From assembly GCA_018853935.1 (NCBI GenBank), contig JAAOMR010000010.1, forward strand, positions 1 through 35,698: a DNA stretch of 35,698 nt, given 5' to 3'. Source of the DNA: Acidithiobacillus ferrivorans (GTDB lineage: Bacteria > Pseudomonadota > Gammaproteobacteria > Acidithiobacillales > Acidithiobacillaceae). Position numbers and translations under genes: made by a program. This document shows, one piece after another, positions 11,139 through 18,620 of the stretch (positions are counted from its first letter, which is position 1; each line of letters starts with the position of its first letter). Below the pieces are notes generated by a model that ran no database searches, was not told the DNA's origin, and saw only the letters and a program-made list of their open reading frames with translations.

Positions 11139-11693
11139 ATGTCCGTCCTCCCCGAACGTCGAGAGCAGATCCGTAGCGCCCACGCAGCAATCATCCTGCA
11201 GGTCGTCGCCGCCTGCCAGAATATCCATCTCCGGGCGCCGCTGGAAGAAAATCTGCGCGTCGCCGCCGCCAATGGCTGGGGCGATCTGGTTGCCGTCATC
11301 CGCCACATACTGGCCGGACGGCGGGAGCCGGGTTTGCTGCAGGGACTGGACGAAGAAGACGGCATCATTATCGAATCCATCCTCATGGGCCTGCAAAATC
11401 CAGAGACCTTGCCCAAAGCCGGAGACCCGGCTGATCCCACCCTCGCCGCGCCCGGTCTGGCCAGCGTTATCCTCGCCGCCCGCCGCGGTGAGCCGGGAGC
11501 CTTGGCCTGGCTGGGCGATATGGCCAGTCAGATGCAGCGGGCCAGCGGCGATATGGCGCGCATGGGCGCGGCCCTTGGCCCCCTCTCCCGGAACCAGTAC
11601 GACCGCCTTAAACTGGAGCGCGGCATGGGACCCCTCGGGCGTAGTCTGCTCCAGTCCGTGCTGGACGCTCTGGCTAAAGCTGAACAGCAGTAA
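11139..11693 (+). CDS. Unrecognised helical protein downstream of uvrA
   Basis: I do not recognise this family. Starting at MSVLPERREQIRS it has 184 residues with no signal peptide or membrane segment. The composition (many Ala, Leu, Arg, Gly) suggests an all-helical soluble protein. A stretch LDEEDGIIIESILMGLQNP (about 71-89) and another LGDMASQMQRASGDMARMG (about 127-145) look amphipathic, and the C-terminus RSLLQSVLDALAKAEQQ is also helical. It lies 66 bases after uvrA and 114 bases before the thioredoxin gene. A longer frame begins at 11079, but the added 20 residues are low-complexity basic sequence, so the internal ATG is preferred. Composition and coding bias match its neighbours, so it is probably a real resident gene. 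Confidence 0.7.
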   Translation: MSVLPERREQIRSAHAAIILQVVAACQNIHLRAPLEENLRVAAANGWGDLVAVIRHILAGRREPGLLQGLDEEDGIIIESILMGLQNPETLPKAGDPADPTLAAPGLASVILAARRGEPGALAWLGDMASQMQRASGDMARMGAALGPLSRNQYDRLKLERGMGPLGRSLLQSVLDALAKAEQQ

Positions 11694-11732
11694 GCGCCCC
11701 GGAAATCGGCCGCACCTTGAAAAGACCCCTTT

Positions 11733-11760
11733 TTGACCATACCTGAAACGGTAAATAAAG
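11733..11760 (+). promoter_or_regulatory. Possible promoter of the thioredoxin-TPR gene
   Basis: TTGACC (11733-11738) is followed after 16 bases by ATAAAG (11755-11760), 47 bases upstream of the gene start. The -35 box is good but the -10 is poor, so the call is weak. Confidence 0.33.
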
Positions 11761-11807
11761 GCAGTGCAGTCTACCCTCTTCTTCACCTCTTCTTCTCAGG
11801 AGTTCGT

Positions 11808-12677
11808 ATGGCAGTCAGTGGACACGTTCTCGAAGTGAATCTCGGTAATTTTCAGGAAGCCGTCGTCGGGCTATCCCGGAAGGTGCTGGTACTGGTCGAC
11901 TTCTGGGCACCCTGGTGCACGCCCTGCCGGGCACTGGGTCCGGTCCTCGAAAAACTGGCGGCAGAGATGGACGGCGCCTGCGTGCTCGCCAAGGTCAACT
12001 CTGACGAAAACGCCGATCTGTCACGCCAGTATCAGGTACGCGGCATCCCGGCCGTCAAGGCCTTCAAGGATGGCAAAGTCGTCGATGAATTTACCGGGGC
12101 GCTGCCCGAATCCGCCGTGCGTCAGTTCATCAAGAAAAACCTGCCGTTGCCAGGTGACGACCTGCGCGTGCAGGCCCTTGACGCCATTGCCCAGGGCAAA
12201 GCCGCAGAGGCCGAAGCATTGCTGAAACAGGCCATCAGCCTCAACCCCAGGAACGATTCGGCACGCCTGGCACTGGCGCACTTAGCCATCCAGCAGGGCC
12301 GCCATGCCGACGCCCAGGCCCAGATCGACGCCATGTCCCCCACCTTTCAAATGGAAACTGAGGTCGAAGGCCTGAAAGCCCTGCTGGAATTCACTGCGGC
12401 AGCCCGCAGCATACCACCCATGACCGAACTGGAAGCCACCATCGCCAGCGCAAATGGCGACTCCCGGGCTCAGGCCATGTATCAGCGATCCTTACTTCTG
12501 CTCTTGCAGGGGCAAGAGGAAGCGGCCCTGGATCAGCTCATCGGGATGGTCGAGCGCCACAAAAACTATCAGGACGGCCTGGCCCGCAAAACCGTACTTA
12601 AAATATTTGCGTTGCAAGGTAATCAGGGGCCACTGGTAGAGCTTTACCGGACCCGTCTGTCCCGCGCTTTGCACTGA
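11808..12677 (+). CDS. cnoX: Thioredoxin-TPR protein, CnoX/YbbN type
   Basis: The 289-residue protein has an N-terminal thioredoxin fold (VLVLVDFWAPWCTPCRALGPV, active site C37-T38-P39-C40, cis-proline P81 in RGIPAV) and a C-terminal helical region built of TPR-like units (ALDAIAQGKAAEAEALLKQA, ARLALAHLAIQQGRHADAQA). This is the YbbN/CnoX layout, a chaperedoxin that protects and hands clients to GroEL and DnaK under oxidative stress. Unlike the E. coli protein, which lacks the WCGPC motif, this one keeps both cysteines and may be redox active. The ATG at 11808 has CAGGAG upstream; an earlier in-frame start at 11733 adds unlikely residues. It sits before a Do-type protease, suggesting a protein quality-control neighbourhood. 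Confidence 0.85.
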   Translation: MAVSGHVLEVNLGNFQEAVVGLSRKVLVLVDFWAPWCTPCRALGPVLEKLAAEMDGACVLAKVNSDENADLSRQYQVRGIPAVKAFKDGKVVDEFTGALPESAVRQFIKKNLPLPGDDLRVQALDAIAQGKAAEAEALLKQAISLNPRNDSARLALAHLAIQQGRHADAQAQIDAMSPTFQMETEVEGLKALLEFTAAARSIPPMTELEATIASANGDSRAQAMYQRSLLLLLQGQEEAALDQLIGMVERHKNYQDGLARKTVLKIFALQGNQGPLVELYRTRLSRALH

Positions 12678-12739
12678 GGACATTGCTGCCGGCTATCGTC
12701 TCCCATTGCGAGTTATGTGTTATGTTGTGTGGATTGGCT

Positions 12740-12768
12740 GGAACTCCCGGCCTACTCCCGGAGTCCAA
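12740..12768 (+). promoter_or_regulatory. Candidate sigma-E-like promoter of htrA
   Basis: GGAACTC (12740-12746) followed after 17 bases by TCCAA (12764-12768) resembles the envelope-stress sigma-E pattern (GGAACTT ... TCnnA), 49 bases upstream of the htrA start. A Do-type protease is a classical target of that sigma factor. The match is imperfect and the spacing is at the long end. Confidence 0.3.
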
Positions 12769-12816
12769 CCCGGGTCATACCGAAAGCTGCAAGACAAAAA
12801 CCCGAAGGAGAATCAT

Positions 12817-14334
12817 ATGGCGAATGATCGCCCGAATTCCATGTTGAAGCGCCGTAAACTAGTAGTTACTGCCGTGGTAGCGGCGTGTTTTGGTTTTGCA
12901 CTGGGTGCAACGGAGTGGGCACAAGCCGATGCGCCGACGGCACCAGCTTTGTCTATCTCGACGAACACAGCGCCTCAACAAGCACTGGTCGCTCTGCCGG
13001 ATTTCACCCCGATTATCGACCGTTACGGCCCAGCGGTAGTGAATATCAGCAGCACCACGAATAAGGTCATCCACCAGCAGGCCAACCCTTTTCCACCCAA
13101 TTCGCCTTTTTATCAGTTTTTTCATCACTTCATGGCTCCTGGACAAAACGGTTCAGGTCCACAGCAGCATGAAAAAATCCAATCGCTCGGCTCCGGTTTC
13201 ATCATCAGTCCTGATGGCTATATCGTCACCGCTGGCCACGTCGTGCGCGGCGCCAACCATGTCGTCGTTACCCTCACCAATCACCACGCCTATCCGGCCA
13301 AGCTGATCGGTCTTTCAGTACGTTATGACACCGCGCTACTCAAAATTAACGCCAAGGACCTACCCACCGTACCCCTCGGCAATTCGGATGACATGAAGGT
13401 CGGCCAATGGCTACTCGCCGTCGGCGCGCCTTTCGGCTTTTACAACACCGTGACCCAAGGTGTGGTCAGTGCCATGAACCGCCCACTGCCCGATGACGAA
13501 TACATCCCCTTCATCCAGAGCGACGTGCCCATCAATCCCGGCAACTCGGGCGGACCGCTCTTCAACATGAAGGGCCAGGTGGTCGGCATCAATGATCAGA
13601 TCTATACCAACAGCGGCGGCTACATGGGCCTGTCTTTCTCGATTCCCATCAATACCGTGATGCGGGTGGTGCAGGACTTCAAGGACCACAAGGCGATCCA
13701 GTTCGGCTATCTGGGCGTGGAAGTGCAGGATGTCACGCCGCCCATGGCGCAAGCACTGCATCTCAAGGAACCGGTGGGCGCACTCGTCGCCTCCGTCATG
13801 CCGGGCAGCCCGGCCGCCAAGGCAGGCATCAAGCCCGGTGACGTCATTGTCACCTATGACAACAAGCCGGTGTACAATGTCGGGCAACTGCCACCTATGG
13901 TTGGTAATACCCTGCCGGGCACGCAGGCTAAGGTCGGCATCCTCCACCGCGGTGCGGCGGAAACCAAAGATGTCCTGGTTACTGCCCTACCCAAAAACAT
14001 GGCAGGGCCTTCCGGCAGCCAGGAACCTGCCCAGCCTGCCCATGTGGGCAAAGTCTCCCGTATGGGCATCCATGTCCAGTCTCTGACCCCCAACATTGAG
14101 AAGCAGTTGAACGTGCATCACGGTGTCGTGGTGGTCGGGGTCAGTGAAGGGGCGGCAGCGGAAGCCGGGATTATGCCGGGCATGATCATCCAGCAGATGG
14201 ATCAGCAAGACGTCAACAGCCCCACCGAGTTGGAGCACATTGTCGCCAGTCTGCCTGCGAACCAACCCATCCCGTTACTGGTGCGGCAGGGCAAGGCGAG
14301 CATCTATGTGGTGGTGACCTTACCTAAAAAATAA
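12817..14334 (+). CDS. htrA: Do-family periplasmic serine protease (HtrA/DegP-like)
   Basis: The 505-residue protein begins with a basic leader and hydrophobic core (LVVTAVVAACFGFALGA) ending near AQADA, a Sec signal peptide for export to the periplasm. The trypsin-like domain shows the triad H141 (TAGHVV), D171 (RYDTALLKI) and S244 (NPGNSGGPLF). Two PDZ domains follow, at about 275-365 (FGYLGVEVQDVTPPMAQAL, GSPAAKAGIKPGDVIVTYD) and about 410-500 (MGIHVQSLTPNIEKQL, AAEAGIMPGMIIQQMD). It degrades or refolds damaged envelope proteins. The ATG at 12817 has GAAGGAG 6 bases upstream; an earlier in-frame start at 12706 would put 37 non-signal residues first and is rejected. A strong terminator follows at 14349. 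Confidence 0.95.
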   Translation: MANDRPNSMLKRRKLVVTAVVAACFGFALGATEWAQADAPTAPALSISTNTAPQQALVALPDFTPIIDRYGPAVVNISSTTNKVIHQQANPFPPNSPFYQFFHHFMAPGQNGSGPQQHEKIQSLGSGFIISPDGYIVTAGHVVRGANHVVVTLTNHHAYPAKLIGLSVRYDTALLKINAKDLPTVPLGNSDDMKVGQWLLAVGAPFGFYNTVTQGVVSAMNRPLPDDEYIPFIQSDVPINPGNSGGPLFNMKGQVVGINDQIYTNSGGYMGLSFSIPINTVMRVVQDFKDHKAIQFGYLGVEVQDVTPPMAQALHLKEPVGALVASVMPGSPAAKAGIKPGDVIVTYDNKPVYNVGQLPPMVGNTLPGTQAKVGILHRGAAETKDVLVTALPKNMAGPSGSQEPAQPAHVGKVSRMGIHVQSLTPNIEKQLNVHHGVVVVGVSEGAAAEAGIMPGMIIQQMDQQDVNSPTELEHIVASLPANQPIPLLVRQGKASIYVVVTLPKK

Positions 14335-14348
14335 GTCTGGTTTTGCAG

Positions 14349-14391
14349 AAAAACACCCCGTGGCGCACCATCGGTCGCGGGGTGTTTTTTG
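14349..14391 (+). terminator. Rho-independent terminator after htrA
   Basis: AAAAACACCCCG (14349-14360) pairs perfectly with CGGGGTGTTTTT (14378-14389) around a 17-base loop, ending in a T run. Because A and T runs lie on both sides, it could also stop minus-strand transcripts coming from xerD. Confidence 0.9.
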
Positions 14392-14426
14392 TTCGTGATC
14401 GGAGCATGGCTAGTCTCTCACCGCCT

Positions 14427-14447
14427 CCCAGAACCTCAGATTCTGGG
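14427..14447. repeat. Inverted repeat between htrA and xerD
   Basis: CCCAGAA (14427-14433) and TTCTGGG (14441-14447) form a perfect 7-bp stem with a 7-base loop. It lies in the convergent gap, next to a longer palindrome at 14446-14494, and its role is unknown. Confidence 0.7.
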
Positions 14448-14494
14448 AATTACAGAAGCATCACCCGCGCGGGTGATGCTTCTGATGTAATTCC
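14446..14494. repeat. Long palindrome overlapping the 3' end of xerD
   Basis: AGAAGCATCACCCGC (14454-14468) is directly followed by its exact reverse complement (14469-14483), a perfect 30-bp palindrome. An outer pair, GGAATTAC (14446-14453) with GTAATTCC (14487-14494), extends it, with a 3-base bulge on one side. It contains the last codons and stop of xerD on minus. It may act as a transcript-end hairpin for the minus operon, although no T tract follows on that strand. Confidence 0.8.
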
Positions 14495-15375
14495 TTGAGC
14501 CTCGCCTGCGCCACATGGGTATAAATCTCCGTGGTGGAGAGATTTGCGTGGCCAAGCATCAACTGCACACTGCGCAGATCCGCGCCATGATTCAGCAGAT
14601 GGGTAGCGAAGGCGTGGCGCAAGCTATGCGGCGACACGGTCTGAGTAATTCCAGCGGACTGCGCGTAATGCTCAATGTTTTGCCAGAAACGCTGCCGCGT
14701 CATGGCAGCCCCGCGTCCCGTCACAAAAATGGCGGCACTGATGCGTTCGCCCAATATCTGCGGACGACCACTTTGCAGATACTGCGCCATGCGTCCGGCG
14801 GCCACTTCCCCCATGGGCACCAGGCGTTCCTTGCGACCCTTGCCAAAAACCACCACCAGATCGGCACTGAGGTCCACCTGGCGCATCTCCAGATTCACCA
14901 GCTCCGACACCCGCAAACCGCAGGCGTACATCAACTCCAGCATGGCTGCATCGCGCAGTCCCAAAGGGCGTGTGCAATCGGGGGCTAGCAGCAATGCCTC
15001 TATTTCTGTTTCACTGAGGACATGGGGTAACGCGCGACCAAGTCGGGGACTTTGCAGGTTACGGCTGGGATCACGGGTTACCCAGCCCTCCCGCTCTGCG
15101 TGACCGTAGAAGCGGCGCATGCTGGAAAGCAGCCGGGCCACGGAGCGCAAGGCCGCCCCGGATTGTAACTTCTGCCCCAGCAGGCGTGCCAGCGCCCCTT
15201 CATCGGCGGTACCCAGACTCAGACCCTGCGCCGCGAGCGCGACGGCCACCTGCAGAAGATCCTGCCGGTAGGCGACAAGGGTATTTTCACCGAGGTTTTT
15301 TTCCAGCCACAGCGTGTCGAGAAAGGCGTCAATCTGCTGGCGTTCGACTGGCAGGACAGCAGATGCGGTACTCAT
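14461..15375 (-). CDS. xerD: Tyrosine recombinase XerD
   Basis: XerD works with XerC at dif to resolve chromosome dimers. The protein has an N-terminal SAM-like core-binding domain (IDAFLDTLWLEKNLGENTL) and a C-terminal catalytic domain with the full set R (ACGLRVSEL), K (FGKGRKERLVP), H-x-x-R (PHSLRHAFATHLL), H (LGHANLSTTEIY) and the nucleophile Y (EIYTHVA). The tail RLKELHQKHHPRG closely resembles the XerD ending and favours XerD over XerC. The ATG at 15375 gives 304 residues; a TTG at 15396 in the same frame would add 7 residues, and neither has a strong ribosome site. It is the last gene of the ffh-rplS operon, and its 3' end lies in a 30-bp palindrome. Confidence 0.93.
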   Translation of the reverse strand: MSTASAVLPVERQQIDAFLDTLWLEKNLGENTLVAYRQDLLQVAVALAAQGLSLGTADEGALARLLGQKLQSGAALRSVARLLSSMRRFYGHAEREGWVTRDPSRNLQSPRLGRALPHVLSETEIEALLLAPDCTRPLGLRDAAMLELMYACGLRVSELVNLEMRQVDLSADLVVVFGKGRKERLVPMGEVAAGRMAQYLQSGRPQILGERISAAIFVTGRGAAMTRQRFWQNIEHYAQSAGITQTVSPHSLRHAFATHLLNHGADLRSVQLMLGHANLSTTEIYTHVAQARLKELHQKHHPRG

Positions 15376-15421
15376 TGACTGGTCTATGGAGGACAAAGCA
15401 GTGCTTCAGGACACACGCCAC

Positions 15422-16657
15422 TCAATCCAGATACAGACGCGTCACTACCAAAGGGTGAATCCATGCCAATGGGCCTCCCGTCAAGGACCCGGCGCGCTGC
15501 GCAGTGCGCCACAAAGACCAGAAACCCACCGGGCAAGCTTGTGCCACACCACGTTCTGCCACCTGCAACCACCACTGCGGGCCAGCATCGGCAGCGGCGG
15601 CATATAATGCACTCTGCCAGCTCCATGGCGCAGGTACTGGCTCCGTGGCTGCCCGTTCACGATAAGCGGCCAGCGTGCTGAAATCCGGCCAGTCTTCCTG
15701 ACGCTGCCATCCGGCAAAGCCAAAAGTAGTCGCTGCGGCGCTGAACAACACTTTTCGTGCCTGCCGCAAACTGCGGTGCGGTAAGGCCAGCAAACTGCCG
15801 AGCCAGACATAGAGACGGATCAGTGGCAGAGGGTCCTTGCCGCCACCACCGCCCTCAATGATCATCAGGGTAACGGTCAGGAAAAGCTGGCGTATGGCGT
15901 CCAGAGGCTGGTCGCCGAGGGCGCGGATACGCCCCATGAAGGCGGGCAAATCGCGTTCTCGCAGGGCATGGAGCAGGGGCTTGTCCGTGGCCGGGTCGCG
16001 GCTGGCACGCCCTTCAGGAACCACCACCGCTACCCCGGCAGGCAGTTGCCAGTGACTCTGCAAAAGCGCCATCGCCCCCAGTGAGAAAGGCTGAGCGGGG
16101 AGATCGGCGGCGGCATCATGCCACTGTCCATAGAGAATGGTGCGCAAGCCTTGGGCATGATTGTCATCGGCTAGGCGCTGGGCCAGCCGGGTAAGGACGA
16201 TTCGCCGAGCGTTCTCGTCCTCCGCCATACTGAACAGCAGCGGCGCCAGCGTCTCCAGATCACCGTCTTCAATAGCCTTGGCGAAGGTGTCCGCCTCCAT
16301 GTCCAAGGGCATGGGGTTGGCGGCCTCAGACCTCAGCGCAGCGGGCAGGATAGCTGCTGGCTGCACCAGCGATGCCTCCTGCACCTGCAAGGCAGTCGCC
16401 AACAGTGCAGGGGGCAAAGACCCCGCCTCAGCGAGGAGCGCCAGGGTGTCCGCCACAATCTGCAGGGCCTGCGCATCTGCGGCGGCGGCCCACCAGTGCG
16501 GCAACAAACTCTGTTGCCAGGCAGCGCGCAAAGCCAAACGCTGAGCGGAATCAGCCCAGAGGATTTCCCGCCCAGATACAGAAGCAGAACGCCAGTGTTC
16601 GAGGATCTCCCGCGAACCCGGCGTTAGCACGCTCTCATCCAACCCGAACCCAGCCAT
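15422..16657 (-). CDS. Unrecognised 411-residue protein between rplS and xerD
   Basis: I do not recognise a family. The product is rich in Ala, Leu, Trp and Gln with long amphipathic helices, no signal peptide, and only one mildly hydrophobic stretch with a run of five glycines (LTVTLMIIEGGGGGKDPLP, about residue 270). Repeated helical patterns (ALLAEAGSLPPALLATALQ, AFAKAIEDG-type segments, VLFSMAEDENARRIVLTRLA) suggest a helical-repeat scaffold. It starts 24 bases after the rplS stop and ends 46 bases before the xerD ATG, so it is co-transcribed with ribosome and tRNA-modification genes. The ribosome site at the ATG is poor. The unbroken reading frame and matching composition make it a credible gene. 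Function is unknown. Confidence 0.72.
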   Translation of the reverse strand: MAGFGLDESVLTPGSREILEHWRSASVSGREILWADSAQRLALRAAWQQSLLPHWWAAAADAQALQIVADTLALLAEAGSLPPALLATALQVQEASLVQPAAILPAALRSEAANPMPLDMEADTFAKAIEDGDLETLAPLLFSMAEDENARRIVLTRLAQRLADDNHAQGLRTILYGQWHDAAADLPAQPFSLGAMALLQSHWQLPAGVAVVVPEGRASRDPATDKPLLHALRERDLPAFMGRIRALGDQPLDAIRQLFLTVTLMIIEGGGGGKDPLPLIRLYVWLGSLLALPHRSLRQARKVLFSAAATTFGFAGWQRQEDWPDFSTLAAYRERAATEPVPAPWSWQSALYAAAADAGPQWWLQVAERGVAQACPVGFWSLWRTAQRAGSLTGGPLAWIHPLVVTRLYLD

Positions 16658-16681
16658 GGCCAGGTGTCGCGTCAGACTGCA

Positions 16682-17026
16682 TCAGCCCAACTTTTCCTTG
16701 ATGCGTGCGGCCTTACCAGAAAGATCACGCAGGTAGTAGAGCTTGGCGCGGCGCACATCACCACGACGCTTCACTTCTACTTTGGTCACCAGCGGCGAAT
16801 AGGAGGGAAACACGCGCTCCACCCCTTCACCGTTAGAGATTTTGCGGACCGTGAAAGCAGAGTGCAGGCCACGATTACGGCGTGCAATGCAAATGCCCTC
16901 AAAAATCTGGATACGCTCGCGGTCGCCTTCCTTCACCTTTACGTGAACGGCTACTGTGTCGCCCGCACCAAAAGTCGGCAGTACCGACTTCATTTGTTCT
17001 TGATTAATTTCGTCAATGATGTTCAT
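16682..17026 (-). CDS. rplS: 50S ribosomal protein L19
   Basis: The 114-residue protein matches L19 throughout: [61 protein letters not shown], and [21 protein letters not shown]19 sits at the 30S-50S interface. The ATG at 17026 has AAGGAG upstream; a TTG two codons earlier is in frame but would crowd that site. It follows trmD by 21 bases, the usual rpsP-rimM-trmD-rplS order. Confidence 0.98.
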   Translation of the reverse strand: MNIIDEINQEQMKSVLPTFGAGDTVAVHVKVKEGDRERIQIFEGICIARRNRGLHSAFTVRKISNGEGVERVFPSYSPLVTKVEVKRRGDVRRAKLYYLRDLSGKAARIKEKLG

Positions 17027-17047
17027 ACCCAACTCCTTAGCCTAGTA

Positions 17048-17791
17048 TTACTGCGTTTCGCCGCCCTGACGGCGATACTCTTCCAATAATTCTTTTTCAC
17101 CCGCCTGCAAACCTCTTTGCGCCAGCAAATCCGGGCGTCGCTCGGCGGTGCGGCCAAGCGACTGTTGCAAACGCCAGCGGCGGATACGCCCATGGTCTCC
17201 GGATAGCAGCACCTCCGGAACACTTTCCCCGGCAACCACTTCGGGCCGGGTATAATGCGGGCAGTCCAACAAACCAGATGCCGCAAAACTGTCCTCCGCT
17301 GCTGAATCCGCATGCCCCAGCAGGCCCGGCAATTGTCGCGCCACCGCCTCCATCAGCACCAGCGCCGGCAACTCACCGCCCGCCAGCACGTAGTCACCGA
17401 TGGACCATTCCACATCCACCGCCGCCAGCACCCGCTCATCAATGCCTTCATAGCGGCCAGCCAGCAAAATCAGACCAGGCACCGCTGCAAAATCCTGCAC
17501 GGCCTGCTGCTGCAAGCGCTGCCCCTGGGGCGACAAGTAAATCACCGGCGCCCCCGGATTGGCCTGCCGCGCTGCCGCAATGGCCGCCAGCAAAGGCGGC
17601 GCCATTATCAGCATTCCCGGCCCCCCCCCGAAAGGGCGGTCATCCACCCGCCGGTAGGCGTTGTCACTGAAATCCCGCAGGTTCCAGGTATGCACCTCAA
17701 TCAGCCCGCGGGTCAGCGCGCGTCCGACAATGCCCTCCTGCAAATAACCATGGATCAGCCCCGGAAAAATGGTGATAACATCGAAACGCAT
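17048..17791 (-). CDS. trmD: tRNA (guanine-37-N1)-methyltransferase
   Basis: TrmD methylates G37 next to the anticodon and prevents +1 frameshifting. The 247-residue protein starts [12 protein letters not shown] and shows [49 protein letters not shown] and [21 protein letters not shown], the residues of the SPOUT trefoil knot that binds S-adenosylmethionine. The C-terminal part ([36 protein letters not shown]) is the tRNA-binding domain. The ATG at 17791 overlaps the rimM stop (TGATG), so translation is coupled. A longer reading frame runs back into rimM but has no start consistent with the family. Confidence 0.97.
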   Translation of the reverse strand: MRFDVITIFPGLIHGYLQEGIVGRALTRGLIEVHTWNLRDFSDNAYRRVDDRPFGGGPGMLIMAPPLLAAIAAARQANPGAPVIYLSPQGQRLQQQAVQDFAAVPGLILLAGRYEGIDERVLAAVDVEWSIGDYVLAGGELPALVLMEAVARQLPGLLGHADSAAEDSFAASGLLDCPHYTRPEVVAGESVPEVLLSGDHGRIRRWRLQQSLGRTAERRPDLLAQRGLQAGEKELLEEYRRQGGETQ

Positions 17792-18306
17792 CACCAGTCG
17801 GCTTGCCAATCCACGATCACTTGCCCGGCGGTCAGATCCACACCCGCAGAGGCTTCGGCCGACCATGGAACGAGCAGCTCACCGCCCTTGCCGTCGTCGA
17901 CCACCATCACGTCATTCGCTCCGGTCTCCAGGAAGGCAGCCACGGTGCCCAAAGCGACGCCCTCACGGTTCAGTACCCGCAACCCGATCAGCATGCTCCA
18001 GTAAAATTCACCAGCCCCCAGATCAGGCAATTCGGCTCTAAGCACGGCGATCTCCTGCCCGATAAGGGCACGCGCCTGCTCACGGTCATCCACCTGCTTA
18101 AGCTTGGCCACCACACCCTCGCCCTGCATACGCCCGTCCTCCAGCACCCAAAGACGCCGATCCGGGCCGAGATACCAGGGCGAGTAGTCGAGAATGGTGT
18201 CGCGCTCTTCGGTAAAAGAAAAAACCTTTACCATACCGCGCAAACCATAGATGCCGGAGACGCGCCCCAGCACCACCCACTCCCCGGCGTCAGACGCTGG
18301 CAACAC
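17791..18306 (-). CDS. rimM: 16S rRNA processing protein RimM
   Basis: RimM helps 30S head maturation around protein S19. The protein shows the N-terminal RimM barrel ([49 protein letters not shown]) and the C-terminal PRC-barrel ([46 protein letters not shown]). The start is uncertain. The GTG at 18306 gives 171 residues but overlaps the end of rpsP by 17 bases. Two adjacent GTG codons at 18276 and 18273 lie just after GGGGAG and would give 161 or 160 residues with no overlap. E. coli RimM has a short extension before the VLG motif, so both are possible. Confidence 0.95.
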   Translation of the reverse strand: MLPASDAGEWVVLGRVSGIYGLRGMVKVFSFTEERDTILDYSPWYLGPDRRLWVLEDGRMQGEGVVAKLKQVDDREQARALIGQEIAVLRAELPDLGAGEFYWSMLIGLRVLNREGVALGTVAAFLETGANDVMVVDDGKGGELLVPWSAEASAGVDLTAGQVIVDWQADW

Positions 18307-18550
18307 CCGTCTTGCTCACGCCTTCTTTCTTCAGAAAGCCGGCGACGGTGTCGGACGGCTGGGCACCCTGGCTCAACCAGTAAACGGCGCGTTCTTTATT
18401 GATCCGCAACTCGGCTACTGCGCCAATGGGATTGTAAAAGCCCAGGCGCTCAATAAAACGACCATCCCGGCGGCTACGGCTGTCGGTCACCACAATGTGA
18501 TAAAAAGGCCGCTTTTTGGCGCCGCCCCGGGCCATACGAATGACTACCAT
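18290..18550 (-). CDS. rpsP: 30S ribosomal protein S16
   Basis: The 86-residue protein begins [20 protein letters not shown] and continues [21 protein letters not shown], with [20 protein letters not shown], the S16 signature. The ATG is preceded by AAGGAG. It is the second gene of the minus operon, 70 bases after ffh, and its end may overlap rimM. S16 is an early assembly protein of the 30S body. Confidence 0.98.
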   Translation of the reverse strand: MVVIRMARGGAKKRPFYHIVVTDSRSRRDGRFIERLGFYNPIGAVAELRINKERAVYWLSQGAQPSDTVAGFLKKEGVSKTGVASV

Positions 18551-18620
18551 GTGTTCTCCTTAACCATGATCCCCTCCCTCTGTGCGGGAGAAAGGCGCGT
18601 ATCGTAACTAAAAACAAGCT

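Noticed and set aside
12706-12816. Earlier htrA start at 12706
   Set aside because: It would put 37 non-signal residues before a normal signal peptide, while a good ribosome site precedes the ATG at 12817.
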